Positions 8,996 through 17,280 of a stretch of DNA of 64,000 nucleotides are shown here, one piece after another. Below the pieces are notes generated by a model. That model searched no databases. It was not told the origin of the DNA and saw only the letters and a program-made list of their open reading frames with translations. Made by a program: the position numbers and the translations under genes. Numbering within the stretch: position 1 is the first letter of the stretch; each line of letters starts with the position of its first letter. The stretch is from Streptomyces sp. BA2 (GTDB lineage: Bacteria > Actinomycetota > Actinomycetes > Streptomycetales > Streptomycetaceae): positions 7,985,001 through 8,049,000 of the forward strand of contig NZ_WSRO01000002.1 in assembly GCF_009769735.1 (NCBI RefSeq), given 5' to 3'.

Positions 8996-9034
8996 GGCAT
9001 GAGCCACCGGCATCGGCGATTGCCGTCCGTGTCA

Positions 9035-9045
9035 TATCCGGGATA
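9035..9045. promoter_or_regulatory. Short dyad TATCC-G-GGATA at the XRE-cupin gene start
   Basis: TATCCGGGATA is a perfect inverted repeat ending about 10 bases before the ATG of the XRE-cupin regulator. Its position over the presumptive -10 or transcription start suits autorepression; this is inference from position only. Confidence 0.35.
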
Positions 9046-9056
9046 GCGTGCCAGAT

Positions 9057-9620
9057 ATGGAACACGATGGTGTCGACGACCGGCTCGCCGCCCGCCTCGC
9101 AGAGCTGCGCGCGGAACGCGGCTGGTCCCTGGGTGAGTTGGCGGACCGCAGCGGCGTGAGCCGCTCCACCTTGTCGCGGGCCGAACGCGCGGAGATCAGC
9201 CCCACCGCGTCCCTCTTGAACCGGCTCTGCGCCGTCTACGAACGCACCATGTCGCAGCTCCTGAGCGAGGTGGAGGCTGAGCCCGCGCAGCTGGTGCGCG
9301 CGGCTGAGCAGGGCGTGTGGACCGACAGCGCGTCCGGCTTCGTGCGGCGGTCGGTGTCCCCGCCCCAGGCGGGACTGCGCGGCGAACTCGTCGAGGGCCG
9401 CCTGGAACTGGGCGCGGACGTCGCGTACGACAGGCCCCCCGTGCCCGGTCTCGAACAGCACATCTGGGTGCTCGAAGGGGCGCTGGAGGTCACCGTGCAG
9501 GGTGATCCGCATGTCCTGGACGCAGGGGACTGCCTTCGCTTCCGGCTGTGGGGGCCGACGCGGTTCCGGTGCGTGGGGGAGCGGGCCGTGCGGTACGCCC
9601 TGGTGGTGGTCGCGCCATGA
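9057..9620 (+). CDS. XRE-family regulator with C-terminal cupin
   Basis: 187 residues from ATG 9057; a GTG at 9048 would add three. N-terminal HTH_3 domain (LAELRAERGWSLGELADRSGVSRSTLSRAERAEISPTASLLNRL, residues ~12-55). The C-terminal half is a cupin barrel (QHIWVLEGALEVTVQGDPHVLDAGDCLRF, residues ~125-160) that usually senses a small ligand. Its stop overlaps the ATG of the GNAT gene (ATGA), so the two are translationally coupled. Proteins of this class typically repress their own operon. Confidence 0.9.
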   Translation: MEHDGVDDRLAARLAELRAERGWSLGELADRSGVSRSTLSRAERAEISPTASLLNRLCAVYERTMSQLLSEVEAEPAQLVRAAEQGVWTDSASGFVRRSVSPPQAGLRGELVEGRLELGADVAYDRPPVPGLEQHIWVLEGALEVTVQGDPHVLDAGDCLRFRLWGPTRFRCVGERAVRYALVVVAP

Positions 9621-10213
9621 GGGCACTGTCCAAGCCGGTGGTGACGCGGCTCTCCGCAGATCAACTCATCGAGTGCGCCGACGACTTGGGCGCCCTGCTC
9701 GCCGACGTCGTGGACGGCGGCTCCTCCCTCGGCTTCCTCGCGCCCTTCGACCGGGCGGCAGCCGCCGACTGGTGGCGGGGCCTGGCCCCTGCGGTGGCGG
9801 ACGGGCGGCTCGCCGTCTGGGCCGCGCGCGAGGGCGAGCGGATCACCGGGACCGTCAGCGTCGGCTTCGTGGACAAGGCCAACGGCAGGCACCGCGCCGA
9901 GATCCTCAAGCTGATGGTCCACAGCTCCGCCCGCGGGCAGGGCCTCGCCCGCATCCTCCTGGCCGCCGCGGAGCAGGCGGCGGCCGACGCGGGCGTGACC
10001 CTCCTGATCCTGGACACCGAGACCGGCAGCCCCGCCGAGTCCCTTTACCGGTCAGGGGGTTGGACGGCTGCCGGGGTCATTCCGGACTACGCGGCTGATC
10101 CGGCCGGAGTGCTCCACCCGACGACCCTCTTCTTTAAGAAGGTGGCCAGTTCGAGTGCACCCCGGCCGGACGAACCGGCACTTCAGTACCGCAGCGCCGC
10201 CAGATACGCGTAA
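9617..10213 (+). CDS. GNAT-family N-acetyltransferase
   Basis: 198 residues from ATG 9617, overlapping the XRE stop. The acetyl-CoA-binding motif A is clear (EILKLMVHSSARGQGLARILLAAAEQAAADAGVTLLILDTETGSPAESLYRSGGW, residues ~95-150), with R/QxxG(x)A for the pyrophosphate. It acetylates an unidentified small molecule; pairing with an XRE-cupin sensor suggests detoxification of a ligand. The last ~30 bp overlap the convergent isomerase gene, so the C-terminal tail after FFKK may be variable. Confidence 0.88.
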   Translation: MRALSKPVVTRLSADQLIECADDLGALLADVVDGGSSLGFLAPFDRAAAADWWRGLAPAVADGRLAVWAAREGERITGTVSVGFVDKANGRHRAEILKLMVHSSARGQGLARILLAAAEQAAADAGVTLLILDTETGSPAESLYRSGGWTAAGVIPDYAADPAGVLHPTTLFFKKVASSSAPRPDEPALQYRSAARYA

Positions 10214-11067
10214 CTGTTCCGCGCCGTGGCGAACGGATCGGCAGGGCTGTCGTGCTCCACCAGCCACTGCTTGACGCCGCCCACGCGCGCGTGGGCGAAC
10301 ATCGCGGCGAAGTCCAGGGTCCCCGAGCCGACGTCGGCGAAGCCGCCGTCCGGTGCCATGTCCTTCACGTGGAGCGCGGGGAACCGCCGCCGATGCCGCA
10401 CGAAGTACGTCGCCGGATCGGCGCCGCCCTTCGCCGCCCAGTAGACGTCCAGTTCGAAGCCGACCAGATGCGGGTCGGTCTCGGTGACGAGGATGTCGTA
10501 CAGGCTCGTGCCGTCCACCACCACATGGTCCGTGCCGTGGTTGTGGAAGAGCACCGGGCCGAGGCCCGCGTCGCGCGACGCCTGCCCGATGCGGTTGAAC
10601 TGCCGCGCCGCTTCCCGGAATCCGTCCGGCGTGTGCAGCGCGCCGGGCAGACTCGGCACCACCGGCCACTTCGCGCCGAGGGTGTGCAGGTCCTCCAGCG
10701 CCTGCGGGAGACCGCTGCCCTTGAGGATGTCGTACGAGACGTGTTCGAGGACCGCCTTCAGGTCCACGGCGTCGAGCATCCGCCTGATGCCGGCCGCGCT
10801 GTTCCCGTGCCGGCCGCTCACGCCCACCGTCGCGTAGCCGATGTCGGCGAGCTGCTCCAGCGTGCCCGCGAAGTCCTGCGCGAGGGCATTGCGCATCGTG
10901 TAGAGGTGCATGCCGATGCCGCCGCGCGGGATGCGCCGGCACCGTGACGCGTCACCCGCGCGCGCGGGCAGTGCGGTACCGACTGCTGCCGCCAGCCCCA
11001 TCGACGTACCGAGAAAGGCGCGTCTGGTCCCGTTCAGACCGGTTCCGGTTCTCTTCATGGCTGTCAT
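10183..11067 (-). CDS. Tat-exported sugar phosphate isomerase/epimerase-like TIM-barrel protein
   Basis: 294 residues from ATG 11067. The N-terminus has a twin-arginine signal (GTRRAFLGTSMGLAAAVGTALPARA), so the enzyme should be exported folded. The rest is an AP-endonuclease-2-type xylose-isomerase-like barrel: GIGMHLYTMRNAL, then metal-ligand regions including LFHNHGTDH, GFELDVYWAAKGG, LHVKDMAPDGG and WLVEHDSP. Such secreted family members act on sugars or inositol-like compounds. It lies 10 bp downstream of the ThuA-PQQ dehydrogenase gene on the same strand, likely one operon for extracellular sugar modification. Confidence 0.9.
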   Translation of the reverse strand: MTAMKRTGTGLNGTRRAFLGTSMGLAAAVGTALPARAGDASRCRRIPRGGIGMHLYTMRNALAQDFAGTLEQLADIGYATVGVSGRHGNSAAGIRRMLDAVDLKAVLEHVSYDILKGSGLPQALEDLHTLGAKWPVVPSLPGALHTPDGFREAARQFNRIGQASRDAGLGPVLFHNHGTDHVVVDGTSLYDILVTETDPHLVGFELDVYWAAKGGADPATYFVRHRRRFPALHVKDMAPDGGFADVGSGTLDFAAMFAHARVGGVKQWLVEHDSPADPFATARNSYAYLAALRY

Positions 11068-11077
11068 GGCTGACCCT

Positions 11078-14000
11078 TCACTTCGCCGTGATCCGGACAG
11101 CGCCGGTCGTCGTGTCGCCCTTGTCGTCGGTGACGGTCAGATGCGCCGTGTACGAGCCCTTGCGCGCGTACGTGTGCTCGGCGCTGCCGGTCTCCGTGCC
11201 GGAAGGCTTGGCGTTGTCGCCGAAGTCCCAGTGGTACGAGGCCGCGGTGCGGCCCTCAGGGAGCTTCACCGTGCTGGTGAGCTTGACGGCGAGAGGTGCG
11301 GTGCCGTCGGCCGGGGCCGCCTTGACCGTCACCTTCGCGCCGGTCTTCTTCTCGACTCCGGGACCGTTGAAGTGCAGCCAGTCGACCGTCAGGAGATCGG
11401 CCTTCTCGGGCGTCCACTCGGGGTTGGTGAAGACGGCGTACAGCTTCGTCGTGCCGTCGTGGCCGGCCAGTTCGGTGGTCGGTGAGACGAAGTTGCCCCA
11501 GCCGCCCGTGTTCGGCACGCTCACCTTGCCGAGCAGCTTGCCCGTGGGAGACCCGGCGCGGAACTCGATGTCACCGCCGAGCCCGCCCGAAGCCGCGCCC
11601 ACCGTCACGGAGTCGACGCCCTTGAGGTGCACGGGGTCGAAGGAGACCCAGTCGCCGTCCTCGATCTCGATGAGCCGCTTGCCGCCGGACGCGTCGGCGC
11701 GGTCACCGATGACCGCCCCTTCGTGCGCGCCCCCGGTCGTGGTGCGGTGCTCGCCCTCGCGGAAGGAGGTCCGCAGGGTCAGCGAGGAGGAACCCGTCAG
11801 GGCGGGCACACCGGCCGCGCCCTTGTCCTCGTACTGGGCCGTGATCCCGTAGTAGAGATTCTGGCCGGGGCCGTGACTGTCCCCGGCGTCCGTCACGATC
11901 TCGCCCGCGCAGCCGGTGTAGTTGTCCAGCGGGTGCAGATGGGTGTCGTGTCCGAGCTGGGACTGGACGACGACCCGTTTGCAGTCGATCGGCCCGTCCT
12001 CCTTGTCCGTCACCTTGATCTTGAACGGAATCGTGTCGCCGAAGCTGAACGTCCCGCCGTTCGGCGGCTGTTGGATGGTCACCACGGGGCGGGTGTTCCC
12101 GACGGTGACCTCCTGCACGGCCATACCGCTCAGCTCGTCCGGGCCCGTGACCTTCAGCCGCGCGCTGAACAGCCCCTTCTTGGTGTACGTGTGCGTCGGG
12201 TCGGCCTCGGTCGAGTCGGTCGTGCCGTTGCCGTCGAAGTCCCATGCGTACGTGACGGGCTTGCCGCCGGGCAGCCCCGAACCCTCGCTGGAGAACTTGA
12301 CCTTCAGAGGGGTGCCGCCGTTGTCCGGAGTGGCCTTGACGCGGGCGTCGGGCAGCCGTCCGTCCGCCACGTAGTCGATACGGTAGATGCCCGCCCCTTC
12401 GTTGCTGCCGCCGCGGCCCGTGCCGCTGCCGAGCCCGAAGTCGATGACGTACATCGCCCCGTCGGGACCGAAGTCGGCGTCGAAGGGCTGGTTCCATTTC
12501 ATGTCCGGGAAAATGGAGTTGATCGAGTTCAGATCGCCCGCCTTCGCGGGCTCGAAACGCGGATCGGTGAACGTCTGGTCCTTCTCCTGCATCGAGAAGG
12601 CCTTGAACCACTTCCGCGTCAGCTCGTAGTTGAACCACTTCCCCTCGAAGTACTCGGGGAACTTCGTCTTGTACGTGTTGGCCGCGTCGTAGTCGTAGAC
12701 GGGACCGCTCATCGGGCCGCCGCCACCCGTGCCGAGTTCGGGGAACTGTTCGGAGGCGGAGTAGGCGTACCAGACGTCCGCGGGCTGCGCGGGCGGCAGC
12801 TCGCGCAGGCCCGTGTTGTTCGGCGAATCGTTCACGATCTTCGCGCAGTCGAATTTCGCGCCCGACTTCTTCGTCGCGAAGTCGTAGTCGTTGAACGGGG
12901 TGTTGTTGCCGATGCAGTAGGGCCAGCCGTAATTGCCCGCCTTGGTGATGCGGTGGTACTCGACGGTCCCCTCGGGGCCACGGTCGGCGACGGCGCCCTT
13001 CGCGTCGGGCCCGTAGTCCGCCATCAGCAGGGCGCCGCTCAGCGGGTCCGTGGTGATGCGGAAGGGGTTGCGCATGCCCATCGCGTAGATCTCGGAGCGG
13101 GTCTTGTCCGTCCCCGGCGCGAAGAGGTTCCCCTCGGGCACCGAATACGTTCCGTCGTCCTTCGGCGTGACGCGCAGGACCTTGCCGCGCAGGTCGTTCG
13201 TATTGCCGGAGGTGCCCTGCGCATCCCAGGCGCGGCGGCCCTCGCGCTCGTCGATCGGGCTGAATCCGTCCGACGCGAACGGATCGGTGTTGTCACCTGT
13301 CGCGATATACAGGTCGCCCTTCTTGTCGAAGGCGATCGAGCCCGCCATGTGCGAGTTCGCCCGGCCCTCGCCACGGAAGGTGGGAACGGTCAGGATCCGT
13401 TTCTCCGTGGCCGGATCGACCTTGCCGCCCGCTTCGGTGAATCGGGAGAGGTTGATGCGTTTCTCGTTCTTGTCGGAGTTCAGGAGATAGACCCAGTGGT
13501 TGTCCTGGAACTTCGGGTCGAGCGCGAGGCCGAGCAGCCCGTCCGACTGGCTCGTCATCTCGGGGGTGTAGTCGAAGTCGAGCGCCGTGGAGACCTTCAG
13601 CGTCTCCTGGTCGATGATTTTCAGCTTCCCGGTGCGCTGGATGAAGAACACCCGGCGGTCGGGGGCGACGGCCAGCTCGAAGGGGTCGGCCAGGTCGTTG
13701 GTGGCGAGCGGCGTCCGCTGGAAGGCCCCGGTCTTGGTGGCGGTGCAGTCGCCGGGCTTGTTGCCGGCGGCCCACTCGATGCCGCCGAGCAGGTGCTTCA
13801 GGAAGCCCTCTTCCTGGAAGGCCGACTTGGCGTGCCCGCCCGCCGTGTACCAGGAGCGGCCGCCGTCGTAGTTCTGGCACCAGGACCACGGCTGGTCGAC
13901 GCCCTCGTCGAGCCCGGTGACGCCGTCGCGCACCTTCACCTGCGCGAGCGTGTGCACCTTCCCCGTCGGGTTGGCGCGCCAGTTGTACCACTCCTCCGTG

Positions 14001-14611
14001 CGCTCCCAGAGCTCCGGGAGCCCCTTGGTGGAGGGGTGCGCGTGGTCGAGCACCTTGATCCGCCCGGTCTGCACCTCGGGGTGCTTGTCGAAGATCGCGC
14101 CGACCAGACCCTCGTACCAGGACCAGTCCCGCTCGCTGGCCGACGCCGCGTGCAGGCCGACCCAGCCGCCGCCCCCACGGACGTACTTCTGGAAGGCCGC
14201 GCGCTGGTCGGCGTCGAGCAGGTCGCCCTTCTCCGGGGTGGAGTTGGTGTTGTTGAAGACGATGGCCTGGAAGCGGGCGAGACTGGCGTCGGTGAAGGCC
14301 GCCGCGTCGTCGGTGGCCTCCACTTCGAAGCCGTTCTCGCTGCCGAGCTTCTTGATGGCCTCGACACCCGCGGGGATGGAGTCGTGGGGGAAGTTCGTGA
14401 CCTTGGAGAAGACCAGGACACGGAAGGGGGCCGCCGCGGCCTTCGGCTCCGCTTCCGCTTCCGCTGCCGAGCTCTGGGCCGGGGCGGTGAGGCCGAGGCC
14501 GATGACGAGGGCCAGCAGGGCGATGAGCGCGAGCCAGGGGCTCGGCGTGGTGGGGCCCGGTCTCGATGGGGCGGGGCCGCGTCTGGGCGCGGTGGGACTC
14601 GTGGAACTCAT
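11078..14611 (-). CDS. Secreted multidomain ThuA / PQQ-dependent sugar dehydrogenase / PKD / CBM6-like protein
   Basis: 1177 residues. An N-terminal signal/anchor (residues ~23-50, LALIALLALVIGLGLTAPAQSSAA) leads to a ThuA-like glutamine-amidotransferase fold (~60-275; FRVLVFSKVTNFPHDSI, GGGWVGLHAASASERDW, DHAHPSTKGLPELWERTEEW). Residues ~300-750 are a glucose/sorbosone dehydrogenase-type beta-propeller (GLLGLALDPKFQDN, GRANSHMAGSIAF, GNYGWPYCIGNN). A PKD domain (YAWDFDGNGTTDS), a Cys-containing module, a CBM6-like beta-sandwich (~975-1090, GDIEFRAGSPTGKLLGKVSVP) and a second PKD (YHWDFGDNAKPSG) follow. It probably oxidises a sugar or glycan outside the cell. A LacI-type palindrome lies 149 bp upstream of the ATG. 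Confidence 0.93.
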   Translation of the reverse strand: MSSTSPTAPRRGPAPSRPGPTTPSPWLALIALLALVIGLGLTAPAQSSAAEAEAEPKAAAAPFRVLVFSKVTNFPHDSIPAGVEAIKKLGSENGFEVEATDDAAAFTDASLARFQAIVFNNTNSTPEKGDLLDADQRAAFQKYVRGGGGWVGLHAASASERDWSWYEGLVGAIFDKHPEVQTGRIKVLDHAHPSTKGLPELWERTEEWYNWRANPTGKVHTLAQVKVRDGVTGLDEGVDQPWSWCQNYDGGRSWYTAGGHAKSAFQEEGFLKHLLGGIEWAAGNKPGDCTATKTGAFQRTPLATNDLADPFELAVAPDRRVFFIQRTGKLKIIDQETLKVSTALDFDYTPEMTSQSDGLLGLALDPKFQDNHWVYLLNSDKNEKRINLSRFTEAGGKVDPATEKRILTVPTFRGEGRANSHMAGSIAFDKKGDLYIATGDNTDPFASDGFSPIDEREGRRAWDAQGTSGNTNDLRGKVLRVTPKDDGTYSVPEGNLFAPGTDKTRSEIYAMGMRNPFRITTDPLSGALLMADYGPDAKGAVADRGPEGTVEYHRITKAGNYGWPYCIGNNTPFNDYDFATKKSGAKFDCAKIVNDSPNNTGLRELPPAQPADVWYAYSASEQFPELGTGGGGPMSGPVYDYDAANTYKTKFPEYFEGKWFNYELTRKWFKAFSMQEKDQTFTDPRFEPAKAGDLNSINSIFPDMKWNQPFDADFGPDGAMYVIDFGLGSGTGRGGSNEGAGIYRIDYVADGRLPDARVKATPDNGGTPLKVKFSSEGSGLPGGKPVTYAWDFDGNGTTDSTEADPTHTYTKKGLFSARLKVTGPDELSGMAVQEVTVGNTRPVVTIQQPPNGGTFSFGDTIPFKIKVTDKEDGPIDCKRVVVQSQLGHDTHLHPLDNYTGCAGEIVTDAGDSHGPGQNLYYGITAQYEDKGAAGVPALTGSSSLTLRTSFREGEHRTTTGGAHEGAVIGDRADASGGKRLIEIEDGDWVSFDPVHLKGVDSVTVGAASGGLGGDIEFRAGSPTGKLLGKVSVPNTGGWGNFVSPTTELAGHDGTTKLYAVFTNPEWTPEKADLLTVDWLHFNGPGVEKKTGAKVTVKAAPADGTAPLAVKLTSTVKLPEGRTAASYHWDFGDNAKPSGTETGSAEHTYARKGSYTAHLTVTDDKGDTTTGAVRITAK

Positions 14612-14759
14612 GGCGCTCCCTGGGCTGGGCGGGTGGACGGCTGCCGGTAGCCGGGTGTGCGGTGAGTGCGGTGAGTGCGGTGAGTGCGAGTTACGCGGGG
14701 TGTGGTGCGGGGGGTGCAGTGCGCGGGGTGCTTGACCTGGGCCTGGGGAGGCGGAGGCT

Positions 14760-14773
14760 AGAAAGCGCTTTCT
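14760..14773. promoter_or_regulatory. LacI-type operator upstream of the ThuA operon
   Basis: AGAAAGCGCTTTCT, identical to the 14-bp core at 6070-6083 beside the LacI gene. It lies in the leader region of the ThuA-dehydrogenase gene. The 486-bp gap 14612-15097 otherwise holds a short GGTGAGTGC tandem run near 14660-14690 and the repeat block at 14902-15049. Confidence 0.65.
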
Positions 14774-14901
14774 CCTGCGCGCTGTTCAGCGTAGGTTCCT
14801 CTCTGATGGGGGGTCAATGGGTCGGAAGGGCCTGGCGTGAGAAGGGAGTCACGGAGAGGCACTGGTATGAGGGCGCGTGTGCGGGGGAGGGTTTCAGGGG
14901 C

Positions 14902-15049
14902 AGGGAACCCAGCTCTGCAGAGGCCGACCCAGGGAACCCAACTCTGTAGAGGCCGTCGCCGTCGCAGGGAACCCAGCTCTGCAGAAGGCGTCGCAGGGAA
15001 CCCAGCTCTGCAGAAGCCGTCACCGTCGCAGGGAACCCAGCTCTGCAGA
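14902..15049. repeat. Five copies of a 20-bp element with alternating 29/35-bp spacing
   Basis: AGGGAACCCAGCTCTGCAGA occurs at 14902, 14931 (3 changes), 14966, 14995 and 15030. Start-to-start distances alternate 29, 35, 29, 35, which means an original pair was copied as a 64-bp block. Part of each copy (CTCTGCAGAG in copy 1) is a palindrome. The block lies just upstream of the hydrolase gene. No cas genes or unique spacers exist, so it is not a CRISPR array. Confidence 0.8.
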
Positions 15050-15097
15050 AGTCGGCCAAGAACCCGTTCCAGATCTCGTACAGGGGAGCCTTCCGCA

Positions 15098-16144
15098 ATG
15101 CCTGACCACGCCTCGACGCCCGCCCCCGCCGCGTACACCGCCGGACTCGTGAACGCGATGGACGGCGTCCCCGTCGCCACGTACACCTGGCTGCCCGACG
15201 GCGGCAGGCCGCGCGCCTTTCTGCAGATCGCGCACGGCGCGGGTGAACACGCCCTGCGCTACGACCGGTTCGCGCGCCATCTGATGGCGCACGGCTACGG
15301 GGTGATCGCCTCCGACCACCGGGGGCATGGCGCGACGGCGCAGGCGACGGGTGGGTACGGGGTGACGGATTCGTCCGCCGACGCGTCTGCTGCCGAGGTG
15401 TCTGCTGCCGACGCGTCCTCTTCCGACGCGTCTTCTACCACCGCGCCGTCCGACGCGGAAGCCTCCGACAGCTGGCGCGCCATCGTCGACGACCTCAAGG
15501 CGATCGGTGACCAGGTGCGCACCCTGCATCCGGGGACCCCCCTCTTCCTGCTCGGCCACAGCATGGGCTCGCACCTGGCGAGGGACTACGCGCAGGAGTA
15601 CCCGGACGGTCTCGCGGGCCTGATCCTCTCCGGCACCTTCCGCTCCCTGCCCGGGGTCGGGATCGACGAGTCGATCGCCCGTCTGGAGCGCGAGATCGCC
15701 GAGGACGGCCGCGAGGCACTCTCGTCGTACCTCCCCGAACTCTTCGCGGCCTTCAACGACCCGTACCCGCACCGCACCGGTTTCGAATGGCTCTCCCGTG
15801 ACGAGGCCGAGGTCGATGCGTACGTAGCCGACGAGCGCTGCGGCTTTCCCTTCTCGGCCGGTCTCTGCCTGGACTGGGTGCGTGCCGTGCGCAAGATGAA
15901 CGACCCGCGGAACCTGGCCCGGGTCCCGGCCGACCTGCCCGTCCATATCGCCGTCGGCACCGAGGACCCCTGCAACCAGGGCATGACGCTGGTGCATGAA
16001 CTCGTGGAGGACTACCGGTATCTGGGCCTGGACGATCTCACCTTGAGGGGGTACGAGGGGGCGCGGCACGAGATCCTCAATGAGACCAACAGGGACGAGG
16101 TGCAGGAGGACCTGAGGAACTGGATGGACAAGCGGGTGCTGTGA
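15098..16144 (+). CDS. Alpha/beta hydrolase, monoacylglycerol-lipase-like
   Basis: 348 residues from ATG 15098 (CAGGGGAG at 15081-15088). Serine-hydrolase features: oxyanion motif FLQIAHGAGEHALRYDRFARHL (~35-55), nucleophile elbow GHSMGS (~150), an Asp in VGTEDPCNQG (~288) and His in GARHEILNE (~327). The fold matches lysophospholipase/monoacylglycerol lipase proteins. Unusually, residues ~92-125 are a Ser/Ala/Asp-rich low-complexity insertion, encoded by degenerate repeats of GACGCGTCT type, placed after the DHRGHG loop. Substrate is probably an acylglycerol or other ester; the enzyme lacks a signal peptide. Confidence 0.88.
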   Translation: MPDHASTPAPAAYTAGLVNAMDGVPVATYTWLPDGGRPRAFLQIAHGAGEHALRYDRFARHLMAHGYGVIASDHRGHGATAQATGGYGVTDSSADASAAEVSAADASSSDASSTTAPSDAEASDSWRAIVDDLKAIGDQVRTLHPGTPLFLLGHSMGSHLARDYAQEYPDGLAGLILSGTFRSLPGVGIDESIARLEREIAEDGREALSSYLPELFAAFNDPYPHRTGFEWLSRDEAEVDAYVADERCGFPFSAGLCLDWVRAVRKMNDPRNLARVPADLPVHIAVGTEDPCNQGMTLVHELVEDYRYLGLDDLTLRGYEGARHEILNETNRDEVQEDLRNWMDKRVL

Positions 16145-16244
16145 AACGCGCCGAGCTGATGGCCCCGGTCGCCAGCTGCCTACCGTCAACACCCCGCGCC
16201 CCTATGGTGATACGGACACGACAGTGAACCTGGGGGTGAGACCG

Positions 16245-16445
16245 ATGGCCTTCACCGAGATCGCCGTAGCTGTGATTACGGCCGGTCCTGCCTACATCGC
16301 GGTGTGGTTGGCCGCACGCAGTGCTCAGGGCGAGCCCGCACAACCGCGGGCTTGTGCGCAGCACACCGTCTGTGAGCAGTGCGAGGATCGAAGCACGGCG
16401 GACGGCATGCCGGGCTACCAGAAGGCTTGGGCCCTCGCGACCTGA
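16245..16445 (+). CDS. Small membrane-type hypothetical protein
   Basis: 66 residues from ATG 16245 with GGGGGTGAG upstream. One hydrophobic N-terminal segment (IAVAVITAGPAYIAVWLAA, residues 5-23) is followed by a polar tail with two Cys residues in a CxxC-like spacing (HTVCEQCED). It ends just before a strong terminator hairpin, which supports it as a real transcription unit. Function is not recognised. Confidence 0.5.
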   Translation: MAFTEIAVAVITAGPAYIAVWLAARSAQGEPAQPRACAQHTVCEQCEDRSTADGMPGYQKAWALAT

Positions 16446-16466
16446 CCCCTCCTCTTCGCCGTGACG

Positions 16467-16501
16467 CGGCGGGCTGCCACCTCCAGTGTGGCGGCCCGCC
16501 G
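16467..16501 (+). terminator. Intrinsic terminator
   Basis: CGGCGGGCTGCCAC at 16467-16480 pairs with GTGGCGGCCCGCCG at 16488-16501 (14-bp stem, one G-U, 7-nt loop), followed by TTTCGTCGTTTTGTTG. It ends the small gene at 16245-16445. Four TGTGTAGC-like repeats follow at about 16515-16550. Confidence 0.8.
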
Positions 16502-16620
16502 TTTCGTCGTTTTGTTGTGTAGCTGTGTAGCTGTGTAGCCGTGTAGCCGGGGCGCCGTTTCGCCGTGTCGTGAACGGCGTCCGGGGGCCGCTGTCAGTGG
16601 CGTTGGCTACCGTTCGGGGC

Positions 16621-17001
16621 ATGTCTCGAGTTCATGCCAAAGCCCAGGTCACGGGTGACGACGTCCGGCGTATCGCACTGGCCCTGCCGGATACGACGGA
16701 GAAGATCGCCTGGAGCATGCCCACCTTCCGGGTGGCAGGAAAGATGTTCGCCACGCTCCCCGAGGACGAGACGTCCATCGCCGTGCGGTGCCCGAAGGAG
16801 GAGCGCGACGAGTTGGTCCTGGCGGAGCCGGACAAGTTCTGGATCGCCGACCACGAGGCGATGTTCGCCTGGGTGCGCGCACGTCTGTCGGCGCTGGACA
16901 AGGACGAACTGAGTGACATCCTCGCCGACTCCTGGCGCCAGGCCGCCCCCACCCGACTCCTCGACGCCTACCCGGAGTTGGGGCTCCCGCCGACGAGCTG
17001 A
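16621..17001 (+). CDS. MmcQ/YjbR-family protein
   Basis: 126 residues from ATG 16621. The CyaY-like double-wing fold of this family is indicated by DDVRRIALALPDTTEKIAWSMPTFRVAGKMFATLPEDETSIAVRCP and the C-terminal WVRARLSALDKDELSDILADSWRQAAPTRL. Family members are small, often called DNA-binding, but the biochemical role is not established. It stands alone between the terminator at 16467-16501 and the MFS gene. Confidence 0.88.
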   Translation: MSRVHAKAQVTGDDVRRIALALPDTTEKIAWSMPTFRVAGKMFATLPEDETSIAVRCPKEERDELVLAEPDKFWIADHEAMFAWVRARLSALDKDELSDILADSWRQAAPTRLLDAYPELGLPPTS

Positions 17002-17280
17002 AACGGGGCGGCCGTTGTCAGTGCCCCGTGGCATGATCCAGGCAGGGGTGGAGGACGAGGGCTCACGGGACACCGGGCCTTCGCTGCTGCCGGGGGAGGG
17101 GGTTTGTCGCCAGGGGAGGGGACAGGGGTGCCGTCAGGGGAAGGGGTTTCAGGGGGCGGGGTTGACGAGGACGGGGTTGACGAAGGCGGGCGTGCGCAGA
17201 CCCCGGCGGAGAATCGGGCCCCGGTGGCCCCGGCGGCCGCGCGCGGTAAGCGGGGGGCCCCTGGCCGCGGAGTTCGGTCG

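Noticed and set aside
11627..14650. 1007-residue plus-strand ORF
   Set aside because: It is the antisense shadow of the ThuA-dehydrogenase gene, lacks any recognisable domain and has biased Arg/Val/Gly composition.
14902..15049. CRISPR-like array
   Set aside because: Spacers are 9 and 15 bp and themselves repeated; no cas genes.
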